Assembly: GCA_034509925.1 (NCBI GenBank)
Contig: CM067534.1
Span: 3,707,501-3,771,500, forward strand
Direction of reading: 5' to 3'
Length of the DNA stretch: 64,000 bases
DNA from: Hirudinaria manillensis
Lineage: Eukaryota > Annelida > Clitellata > Hirudinida > Hirudinidae
Shown here: positions 34,501-43,537 of the stretch, piece after piece
Layout: every line of letters begins with the position of its first letter
Position numbering within the stretch: the first letter of the stretch is position 1
The notes under the pieces: model-generated
Databases searched by the model: none
The model's input: the letters and a program-made list of their open reading frames with translations, nothing else
What the model was told of the DNA's origin: nothing
Program-made: the position numbers and the translations under genes

Positions 34501-35069
34501 ACTCTCTTGAGGCCGGTTGCGAGATTGCCATCCAGTTCTTGCCACACTTTCATGTCTTTGCTTGGAGGAAATTTGATCCTTTGCCTGACTGGGTCTGGTG
34601 CTGGAAGAGAGACTCGAACCAACTCGGGACTGTGGTGTGCCTCCTGCCCGGTGTCGTTCGGCGTTTTATGTGTCGGCTCTTGCGCGACAGGACGCTGTCT
34701 CTCAATGCAACCCATTTTTGTCTGATGGATCTTCATTCCCTTCCTTGAAGCAAAAGATTTCCCGCAAATACACCTGCTGCCTGGCGCGCCATTGTCCAGG
34801 GCAGTCCTAAAATCGGTGATTGTTGTAACAGGCCGGTCGAAATCCGTAGGTCCAGTGATGGGTTCATCATTCTCCCTCTCCTTTCGGTAGGAACCCTGAG
34901 GGCATATTTCGGTAGTCGTTGAGGTAGCAGAAGTGATTTGTCGCACCTGACTTGCTGGGCCATGGGCGACCTCGTCTTTCCGAGATGCCACCGGTCTTTC
35001 CCGGTCGTCACCGGTCTTTCCTGGTTGTCCCTCGGTCTTTTCCCGAGCGTCAAATGGCCAACGCCTTGG
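31599..35069 (-). CDS. Retrotransposon polyprotein: zinc finger, reverse transcriptase, zinc knuckle, endonuclease
   Basis: The frame is open from the first base of the element, 1156 codons, stop at 31599. It continues upstream into copy C to an ATG at 35270 (1223 residues); numbering here uses that extended frame. N-terminal CCHC finger: C167, C169, H182, C188 (CICGKSFASRKGMKIHQ). Reverse transcriptase: FRPISLLNVEGK (~498-509), motif A D571 in WLDLANAYGSVPH, motif B GIAMGCAISPSLF (627-639), motif C FMDD 671-674. Zinc knuckle CX2CX7HX4C: C1008, C1011, H1019, C1024. Restriction-like endonuclease: RPD 1116-1118 and ELTVPWED near 1133-1140. This domain order is that of the R2/R4/NeSL/HERO group; the WLDLANAYGSVPH motif suggests HERO-like. 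The first in-frame Met inside the element is M179, after the first finger cysteines. Translation therefore probably starts at a non-AUG codon, as proposed for R2, or on an upstream AUG. Confidence 0.93.
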   Translation of the reverse strand, partial: PRRWPFDAREKTEGQPGKTGDDRERPVASRKDEVAHGPASQVRQITSATSTTTEICPQGSYRKERENDEPITGPTDFDRPVTTITDFRTALDNGAPGSRCICGKSFASRKGMKIHQTKMGCIERQRPVAQEPTHKTPNDTGQEAHHSPELVRVSLPAPDPVRQRIKFPPSKDMKVWQELDGNLATGLKRVMKREGTMKSFSDFIYASCLEKFGSVEVKRPTKPKESRRQIELRNLKREKRVLRSRWKSSGEAEKAGLMVLWEEVKGRINTLRQAERARQKRYERRRARQEFFSDPYRYGRSLLEPPKSGTLAASRAELEAHLTKTYTDALRSTPLPQRTEVLEAPFPDHPFQEAAPSIEEVKGVVKKARNRSAPGPNGIPNLLYKRCPRTLKLLHTIIVSTWVNAAVDNEWKVAEGVYIPKEKESKHINQFRPISLLNVEGKIYFSCLAARLTTFMITNKYIDTAVQKGGIPGVPGCIEHTAMIWEAIQNAKRNQLSLHVVWLDLANAYGSVPHQLLWKTLEIHHVPGTVIEVLKEYFNGFVMRFSTKDCTTCWIPLQIGIAMGCAISPSLFVLAIQVVLNAVGAEIPEMRLGKGVFMPSVKVFMDDTTIVLNRQQIVQRALDKLNDLLQWCRMALKPAKSRSLSLTRGRVRSDVCFTAGGQRIPTVSEEPVKSLGRVFDVSLRDKNQEAATVSRMTDGLRAIAESPLQGRFKVWLLQFVLLPRLLWPLTIYEIGLQSVEEMERKINRCTRKWFGLPPSLSSIALYSRSTRLRLPLRSIVEEYKISKIRTQWSLNNSSDSRVRDVMPQLRSGRKFRAQEEIEESEAILAFEEKRGPVQVDRHGVGWNHFPRWSTANVQTKAAMIIQERRREMETERIALAVQQSQQGQWTTWEDVIQRSITWKDIWKKSPLRLAFLIRSVYDVLPSGSNLQKWGMVQDASCELCGGEQSLRHVLSSCTYALAHGRYTWRHNQVLQVVVEAAKTACSQANAREIAAPRRMYFLREGSTQHRKRNMAQMRDLLSTAKDWTVAADLQGERHYHQVIQESGKRPDLVLASAATDSVIIVELTVPWEDRIDVSNALKSDRYEELRMDLEGKGYSARVLPIEVGARGLVGKSTYAFLRKIGLSNRQTKQFVQKIAESAESASHWIWTTKDRR

Positions 35070-35073
35070 TGTA
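35070..35073 (-). repeat. Single TACA target unit between tandem copies C and B
   Basis: Exactly one 4-bp unit of the flanking microsatellite lies between the 3' end of copy C and the 5' end of copy B. It marks the junction of the two elements. Confidence 0.85.
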
Positions 35074-35900
35074 TTAATAGAAACTCTTGAACGAGCGTTC
35101 TGACAGGGATCTTCAGAGGAATGGCCCCTTCTACAAGTGTTTCGGCCCTGAATCCTGACACTCTCGGGGGCTGGGCCGCATCCGTTGATCAAGCGGATGT
35201 CCCTGCCAGATACTTTCTTCCGATAACCAGACAACGACTTCCGACAAACAAACAATACTCGCACCGCCATTTTACGAAAAATTCCGCGAGGGCTCCGCCG
35301 TCCGAAAAACCGTCAAAGTAGCCGTTACGGCACTTCTTATATCACTTTGGTGTGAATGCCGTCCGGGGTGTCTCTTTCCTGGTCTTACACTGGAGTCCCT
35401 GTTTTGGTGGAGTGGACAGGGACGACTAGCCTCGCCGTGTCTGAGGCTTACCTTCGGTCCTTCGTTGTCCAGATCCAGTGAGAAGCCGATTCTGCGGACT
35501 CGGCTATTTTCTGGACGAACTGTTTTGTTTGCCTGTTTGAAAGGCCTATCTTCCTGAGAAAGGCGTATGTAGACTTGCCTACCAGCCCTCTCGCTCCGAC
35601 TTCTATTGGTAACACACGGGCGCTATAACCTTTCCCCTCTAAATCCATCCTCAGCTCTTCATAACGGTCGCTCTTCAGAGCATTGCTGACATCAATTCGG
35701 TCCTCCCATGGGACCGTCAGCTCTACGATAATGACGGAATCGGTTGCTGCCGACGCCAGCACCAGATCAGGCCGCTTGCCGCTCTCTTGTATCACCTGGT
35801 GGTAGTGCCTTTCTCCCTGCAGGTCTGCCGCAACTGTCCAGTCTTTGGCTGTGGACAGCAAGTCCCTCATTTGGGCCATGTTCCTTTTGCGGTGCTGTGT
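35074..35900 (-). mobile_element. R2/HERO-like retrotransposon, 5'-truncated copy C
   Basis: This is the last ~825 bp of the same element, upstream of and head-to-tail with copy B. Its sequence matches B at an offset of 3849 bp without a difference in the stretches I compared. The 5' break falls in the coding region just before TQHRKRNMAQMRD; TGTGT there can belong either to the element or to the TATG repeat (microhomology). Its 3' UTR contains an AUG (35270) that reads in frame into copy B. Confidence 0.93.
35448..35895 (-). pseudogene. C-terminal endonuclease fragment of copy C
   Basis: About 149 codons identical to the C-terminus of copy B: endonuclease core (RPDLVL...VELTVPWED) to the terminal WTTKDRR and stop. 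It lacks the reverse transcriptase and zinc knuckle. Upstream the frame runs into (YIHT)n from the microsatellite and has no biological start. Confidence 0.9.
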
Positions 35901-36478
35901 ATGTATGTATGTATGTATGTATGTATGTATGTATGTATGTATGTATGTATGTATGTATGTATGTATGTATGTATGTATGTATGTATGTATGTATGTATGT
36001 ATGTATGTATGTATGTATGTATGTATGTATGTATGTATGTATGTATGTATGTATGTATGCATGTATGTATGTATGTAATGTACGTATGTGTGTATGTATG
36101 TATGTATGTATGTATGTATGTATGTATGTATGTATGTATGTATGTATGTATGTATGTATGTATGTATGTATGTATGTATGTATGTATGTATGTATGTATG
36201 TATGTATGTATGTATGTATGTATGTATGTATGTATGTATGTATGTATGTATGTGTATGTATGTATGTATGTATGTATGTATGTATGTATGTATGTATGTA
36301 TGTATGTATGTATGTATGTATGTATGTATGTATGTATGTATGTATGTATGTATGTATGTATGTATGTATGTATGTATGTATGTATGTATGTATGTATGTA
36401 TGTATGTATGTATGTATGTATGTATGTATGTATGTATGTATGTATGTATGTATGTATGTATGTATGTATGTATGTATG

Positions 36479-36508
<30 letters not shown>
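35901..36508. repeat. (TATG)n microsatellite, right arm, about 0.6 kb
   Basis: About 150 copies of TATG. Interruptions (gcatg, gtaatgtacg, gtgtgt) cluster at 36058-36095 and near 36252, so this arm is less pure than the left one. It ends 30 bp before the ATG of the small candidate gene. Confidence 0.96.
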
Positions 36509-36509
<1 letters not shown>

Positions 36510-36538
36510 GCACGGAACATTGTTTTCGAGTCGTTACC

Positions 36539-36955
36539 ATGGCCACGCGGACGAAAGGAATCCTTTTTTTTATCTTTTTCCTAGCGACGGCAATTACTTT
36601 TAAACAAAATCAAACATGGCCATCTATCGAGACTTTCGATCGTGCTCTTGGAAAAGTCCGAGAATCAATTCCTCGTCTGTTTGCAATTAGTGTAAATTAC
36701 TATCCGTTCCTTTCTTTACTTTGACCGAATAATAATGAAATGTAAATTAATTCCAGATAAGCAGAGAAATGAAAAAAGGAAAAGTCATTCATCAAAGACA
36801 CGAACATCTGAAAGTGATACTGTTTTCACTGGAGACAGTCGGCCTGATATTCTTAAAAGATTGATGTTTGAAGCCTTTGTGCATCCATTTTTTGGCTCCT
36901 TTATTATGCTAATTAATGATAATAAATCGTATAATTTATCTTTATTATGTTAATA
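36539..36955 (+). CDS. Candidate small secreted protein gene, two exons
   Basis: An ATG at 36539 begins a typical signal peptide (MATRTKGILFFIFFLATAIT). Exon 1 ends at A|gtgtaa (36689) or AGT|gtaaat (36691). Exon 2 starts at 36757 after attccag. With the first donor it reads KQRNEKRKSHSSKTRTS... LKRLMFEAFVHPFFGS... to a stop near 36953 and contains dibasic sites (EKR, LKR), as in a peptide precursor. With the second donor it reads ISREMKKGKVIHQRHEHLKV... to a stop near 36873. I cannot decide between them. The gene sits directly after the TATG microsatellite, so its promoter or 5' UTR must include it. Family not recognised. Confidence 0.35.
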
Positions 36956-37454
36956 AATTGCATCTTTTATTTTTTAACCAATGAAATTTTGGCAATGAAT
37001 TTTGCACTTTCTTGAGTTTATTAATTTAACTGTAAAGGTGTGATTTCCATTTAGATTTGAGAACATCTCCATAACCATAACCATGGTTATTTTGTCCAAA
37101 GTACTGAATACCGGATAAAAGGTACCGGAAATTTAAGCTGCGGATGGATGGATGGATGGACTGACGGACGGACGGATGGACAACGGACGGATGGATGGAT
37201 GAATGAACGAACGAACCAGCGATTCAGTGAAGGTGTGGATGAAAGAGTTATCAGGTGAAAGCACAGCCATCCATATAAACTCAACGAAGCGCCATCGCGG
37301 TCATATTTCAACGTGGAACGTTTTGTGAACTTGAATTCTTTTAAAATAAAATTTAATAATAAAATTTAAAATTTAATTTCCACAGGATTTTGGAAAGAAT
37401 TTGTTGACGTTGACATATTTTTTGTTAGACTCTTCAAGGTAAATATTTACATTT

Positions 37455-37504
<50 letters not shown>

Positions 37505-38594
37505 TATTATTATTATTATTATTATTATATAATATAATAATATATTATATTATATTATTATTACAATATAACACACTTAAATCAAACTTTTTAGGGAATT
37601 GATTTGAAAATAAAATAAAGTAGTTGGCGTGAAAAACTATTTAAATAAATTCAGTGAACTAATTAAATAAATAAATTAATTTTTAATTAATGTTTTTTAT
37701 TCCATATTTGACGTCAACAATAAAAAAAAAATGTTAAAAATGAAAATAAATATTAATCTTAATTCCAAATTATCGACCCCACAAAACTCGAACGGATTAA
37801 ATCAGAAAATCAGAAAATTAATGTCATTATTTATTTGTTACTGTAACATTTAAATAATTAGAATAATATTATATCACATTATAATGATTTTACTCATTTA
37901 TTAAAATAATTATAAATAATTTTAATAATTATAATCATTAATAATCATTAATTATAATTATGATAATTTTGTTTATTAATTCCAAATTCTAACCATTTTA
38001 TAATTATTTATTAAATTATGATTTAAACGAGCGAACAAAACTTTCTTGTGACGTTGAAAATAATTTTCTTTAAATTCTTAAACTGCATCTTTGGTTTATT
38101 TTTTATTTCAAATTCCTTTTCATTTATTTATTTATTGATTTTCACAGAAATTTATTAAAATATAAAAATAAATTTAGACGTTTAATAAATTTAAATACAT
38201 TTAACGTTTATTAATTTATTTAATTTATTTATTAATATTTTTTAAATATTTTTGAATATTTTTCATTAACTTTGCATTCCATTGACTTCCGTTCTTATTG
38301 TTAAAGTGATTGAAGTCACAATTATTATAATTATTTAATTAAAATATCTTCAATTTGTTTTAATTTGATTTATTTCTCACGTTCGATGTCACCGTAAATC
38401 ATTCATTAATTTGTCATTTCACGTTCAAAGTAATTGAATTACGGGCACCTTGGTAGCCCCTGAGACATAAAATGATATTATTTTTGTTGTTGGTATATAA
38501 AATCAATTCCAATAAAGATTATTATTATTATTATTATTGTTATTATTATTTTTAATGGCTGCAACACCATTTTTTTTTTAATTTTTAATTAAAG

Positions 38595-38630
<36 letters not shown>

Positions 38631-40227
38631 TAATTATTTGAGAAGCAAACTTTCCAAGCGATGGTTGCAAAACATTATTGAAAGAAAGTTTGAAATTTGG
38701 GAAAAGAAATTCGTGCTTTGCAGGATATTACGTTAAATATCTTCTTTTTTTTGTTAAATCGTATTTTGAAATTTAAAAACTTTTAAATATTATTAAATAA
38801 AACTTTATTAAATGACATTAAAAATGATTTTTAATTCTTCTACGATTGGAATCCGTTGCGAAATTTGTTGCTCAACAGTTCAGATTTTACTGTATTTTGT
38901 CGACTGAAGAACAAATGAAGCCACTCAAAGAATCGCAAATCAACTCAAGCGGAAGATAAGAACTCGAGATCTACAATCAATCAACAACCAATCAACAATT
39001 ACCCAACAATCAATCAACCAACAACCAACCAATAGCCATACAATCAACAATCAATACCACTTCGTTGTTGAGGCCATTATGTTTCATTAAGACGTCGAGA
39101 AATTACTTAGGACATTCGTGACTTCAAATCATCATCATCATCGTCGCCATCATCATGACCATCATCATCATCGTCATCATCATCACCATCAACATCGTCA
39201 TCATCATCGTCGTCATGAACGTCATCATTATCATCATCAAATCGATGTTTTGTAATGTAGGGTCAACAACAAAACCTCGGGGAGTTGATTGAAGTTTCCA
39301 ATTGCAATTAAAGCAGAATATTTGAGACTCGAATCATGATGATTATCATGACTGCCGCGATCGTTATCAGGAGCATTTTGAGGTATAACAACAGTACGAT
39401 GAGAATGATAAGCGGCTATGATTGTTATGACGATGACGATGATGATGATGATGAGGATTATGATGATGATGATGTTTTCTTTACTTTATTTCTATGTTCT
39501 ACATTTTCTCCATTTATATTTTTAAATCAATTTACATTCCTTGCCTAAGTTATTTAAAATATCTAAATTTATCTGCAAATAATCGGCTAAATTCGATTTA
39601 TAAATGATTATCTGTTATTAAATGGAATTAGTTCAATTTTTAATAAAATGTTTTTTTATTCCGTTGTGAATATCGTGATGTTAATACGTGTTTACGTGTT
39701 TCTTAATCACAAGAAATGTTTCGAAAAACTTTCGAATTGAATTTTCTTTCTTTTTATTTTTTTATTTTTTTATTATAAAAAAAATTTATAATTAATTTAT
39801 TCCTGAGAAAGTTTATAAATTAACGCTTAAATCAACGGCCAGGTGCTTTCCTCCAGCTCCTATGATGATCGCCATCACCACCTTCGTCGTCGTCGTCGTC
39901 ATCATCATCATCATCATCATCATCACCATCATCGTTATCATTTTCTGCAGCCTCCGTAAATTTGTACAAATCTGATTATGGCCCTAATTTCTGGGAATTG
40001 ATGGATTAAATAAATAATTAATTAAATAATTGTTGCTAATAAATCGATGGAATTTTAAAGAAGGATTTCCTGGAATCGCTTGTTCCATCATTTCGTGTAA
40101 TTGAACGAAGATGCATTGGATTAGGAAATGGATTGTTTCAATGATCGATTGATGATCAGGTTCAACATGTGTTGATGGATGCCTAAGTGATCGATTGATT
40201 GATTGAACAATTGATTGATTGACTGGC

Positions 40228-40267
<40 letters not shown>

Positions 40268-41488
40268 AGAACGATTGATTGGTTGGTTGATTGATTGATG
40301 ATGGGCGGATGGACGATCGGATGGATGGTTAAGAAATGAATGGTTATGAAGAAATGAATAAAGTTATCGACAGAGTACTTACAACTTAAAATCACGAATC
40401 GCAAACTCCGTCAATAACCTTGATCCATTCCAGATGCTTCCTTCTTTCATCGTTTTTTCGCTCCATCCTCTCTCTCTCCTCATCAATCATTCTTCCTGAT
40501 AGCCAGTAATTCATAGGAATGAATGCATTTTCCTTCATGTGATTGGCATTTAATCGCATTGACTTTTATTCTGCCCCATCATTCGGCTATACGTCCATCC
40601 ATATATCCATTCATTCATCCGTCGTTTCATTCCTTCCTCCCATCCACCCATCTGTCCTTTCGTCCATCCATCCGTCAGTCGATTGGTTATTGTCCGTCCT
40701 AATATGTCAAGCTACTTTTGCCTAATTTATTTATTTGTTTGTTTGTTTCTTTGTTTTGAACTCCATGTAATTTTAAGAAGCACCGAATCGAAGATTTCAG
40801 CACAAGACATTAAGAATTAAAAGTTAATTCGAATCATTGACATTCTTATGGATTCAAAATCACTGAGAAAATATATAACAAAATAAAATAAAATTGCTTT
40901 TCAATAAAATTCAGATATTTCAAAAGCAACAACCACAGTAATGTAATTTTGACGAGCTTAGTTGTAACGGATTTTATTTCGTTACAATAGATTTTATACG
41001 ATCTTAAATTTTAAAAATAATTTTTAAAATAAAAATAATTAAAAAATGATTTGAAAATATTTAAGCAGTTAAAAGATTGTCTATTAAAGTTAATGCAAAA
41101 ATTAATAAATTTTTTATAAAAAAATAAGAATAAAAAATCTTCTACTTTCTTCGAATTGGAAAGTAAATGTTCTTTCCACATTTTGAGGATGCAAAAAACC
41201 ACCAACCCTAACAATGGTGCGACCCTTGGGAACCTACAGTCATTCATTTATTCATTCATAATATTCATTCATTCATCCATTCACTCATTCATCTATTCAT
41301 TCATTCATCCATTCATCATTCATTCATCTATTCATCCATCCATCCGTGAATAGGAGTAGTCTTTGTCCACGGATGAATGATTCTGAATATCGTGAGCCAT
41401 GAAAACACGAAATGTAGAAACCTATAGAACGACGGATTTCTGTTTAAGTGTTTATCGAACATCTTCACTAGATTATTAGTTAATTTAT
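36956..41488. other. Gene-poor region of simple repeats
   Basis: Contains a GGATGGAT/GACGGACG minisatellite at 37141-37210, (AAT)n running into (ATT)n at 37458-37530 (hairpin-forming), (TTA)n at 38518-38545 and 38597-38632, (ATC)n at 39125-39240, (GAT)n at 39430-39475, (GTC/ATC)n at 39884-39935, (GATT)n at 40190-40290, ATCC-rich DNA at 40590-40680 and ATTC-rich DNA at 41240-41345. No exon recognised. Confidence 0.6.
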
Positions 41489-41848
<360 letters not shown>

Positions 41849-42307
41849 TTGAAATCAAATAATATTTTGCTACTTATTTCTTCAATCTCAAGGCAATAAA
41901 CATTGTTTAATAGCAATATCATCATTCATAAAGAAATGTTAAACTTAACTTTGACCTAACCTTTGAACTAACCTTAATAAGTCCCTAGAAATTAACGATT
42001 TCGAATCGAATTTGATTTTAAAAAAATTATAATTAATTAAAATTCTAGTTGGAAAAATAATTTAAAACCGGTTTCAGCTAAAAATTATATGAAATTATAA
42101 ATAATTAATTTTATAATGTTTTAATCTCAGAACCATCTGGAACTCAAGCTATGAAAGTGATGCTCTACTGACCAATCCTAAGACAACAGCATCATCATCA
42201 ACACCAGCACCACCACCAACAACAACAACGACAGCATCAACACCAAGATAACAACAACAACATCATCATCATCATCGACAACATCAACACCAATCCACAA
42301 CTTCATC
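41849..42307. other. Upstream region of the globin gene
   Basis: AT-rich, then a (CAN)n trinucleotide tract of CAA, CAT and CAC at 42185-42290 that runs almost to the globin start codon and probably lies in its 5' UTR. Confidence 0.5.
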
Positions 42308-43537
42308 ATGGGTTGTCTCTGCTCCAAGAAATCAGACGATGAGTCCTGTCTCGTCATAAACTCTCACAACAGACTCGATGTCAGTTTTACATTTATTCAC
42401 GTATTTTCCATTCCTCACTATAATAATACTAACAACAACAGCAGCAGCAACAACAACAACAATAACAAGAATAGTTATTATTAATTTATTACTATTATTA
42501 TTATTACTATTGTTATCCCTATTCATGGAATTGTTCTTTCCTATTAATCTACGAGCTACTACATTGGACGGCATCAAAAGAGCATGTGACGTGTCTGTAC
42601 TCGAACGATATGCATTATGGCGCCAATGAATTGTGAATGGAATTTCGTCTCAAGTTCAAGGACGTTTGAAGTTCAAGGTCTTGACGTTGCCATGGATACC
42701 AGAGCCTAGGATTGCAGATGGAAAGAATAATTGTAGTATCGAGACTGGATTGATTGATTAAGTAATTAATTAATTCAGCCAAGGAATGTTTTTATTGGTC
42801 AACACATGATAAAAGAGGGGAAATTCCACGTCTTAATTATTACAAGACCAAAATATTATCGCCGTTACCAAGTTACTAATTCCAATCATTAGAATGCTAA
42901 GACTATTTTAAGATTTGACCATGTTGTGGATGTTGTGTTTGCACGTACAACGGATAATTAATTTTAAATCGAAGCCATTTTCTTCAACTTTTTTAAGGCC
43001 AAACTCACGAGCAACCAGATGAGAATCCTCCGCGACAACTGGGCAATTCTGTCGGTGGACAAAGAAGAAAGAGGTCAAAGAATCTTCCTGACAATCTTCG
43101 ACAAGAATCCTCTCATCAAAGGTCTCTTCCCCTTCAAGGATCTCGTAGGACAAGAGCTTATGAACGACTCGAATTTCATTGCACACGCCAGTCGATTCAT
43201 GGGTTCGTTGGAGGTGGTCATGCAGAACTTGGAACAATACAAGGAAGTCGTCTCCCCTCAACTCATCAACTTGGGACGAACTCACACGACTTTCTCGGGC
43301 TTCAAACCGGCATATTTCAATCACTTCGAGGAGGCCATGGTCGATGTTTTCAGGCAAGACTTGGGACCGATGCTGTTCGATTCGAAATCTTTGGAAGCCT
43401 GGAGAGTGGTTTTCAGGTTTATCATGATGGAACTCAAAAGGGGATACACCTTTTCGCTCAGAGACAAAGCCAAACACAAAGAGCAATCATCGGCCAATTC
43501 TGTCGTAACGAACAACAAGGCTCAGAAACAGAATTAA
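42308..43537 (+). CDS. Membrane-anchored globin, globin X type
   Basis: Two exons, 42308-42379 and 42998-43537; 203 residues. Exon 1 encodes MGCLCSKKSDDESC..., a classic N-myristoylation site (Gly2) with adjacent cysteines for palmitoylation, as known for globin X. Exon 2 encodes the whole globin fold. Key positions: W39 (A12), F68 (CD1, in LFPFKD), distal histidine H87 (E7, in FIAHASRFMGSL) and proximal histidine H120 (F8, in NLGRTH). Both haem-binding histidines are present, so haem binding, possibly hexacoordinate, is expected. A basic, Ser/Asn-rich tail of about 25 residues follows helix H. The widespread globin introns at B12.2 and G7.0 are absent; the only intron separates the lipid-anchor exon from the fold. 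A membrane-bound redox or signalling role is inferred from globin X work. Confidence 0.9.

Larger units (their letters stand above)
31225..35069 (-). mobile_element. R2/HERO-like non-LTR retrotransposon, full-length copy B
   Basis: Element of 3845 bp on the minus strand. Its 5' end (CCAAGGCG) at 35069 follows one TACA target unit after copy C. Its 3' end (GAGTTTCTATTAA) at 31225 is followed directly by (TACA)n. With the TACA unit the tandem period is 3849 bp. A 3' end fixed at the same place as in copy 1, a single RT/endonuclease frame and insertion in simple sequence all fit an RLE-encoding non-LTR element. The 5' leader has several GGAAAGACCGG-like repeats (about 34990-35040). The open frame is undamaged and the overlapping copy C is identical in the stretches compared, so the insertion is recent. 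Confidence 0.93.

Noticed and set aside
31895..34810. Many plus-strand open frames within element B
   Set aside because: They are antisense shadows of the retrotransposon polyprotein.
31599..35270. A 1223-residue protein starting at the ATG at 35270 as the native product
   Set aside because: The first 67 residues are translated from the 3' UTR of copy C and the TACA spacer. They are not part of element B.
31225..35900. Circular permutation of the retrotransposon (3' part preceding 5' part)
   Set aside because: Copies 1 and B end at the same alignable place before the microsatellite, so this is a true 3' terminus. Ordinary 5' truncation plus a tandem junction explains both loci more simply.
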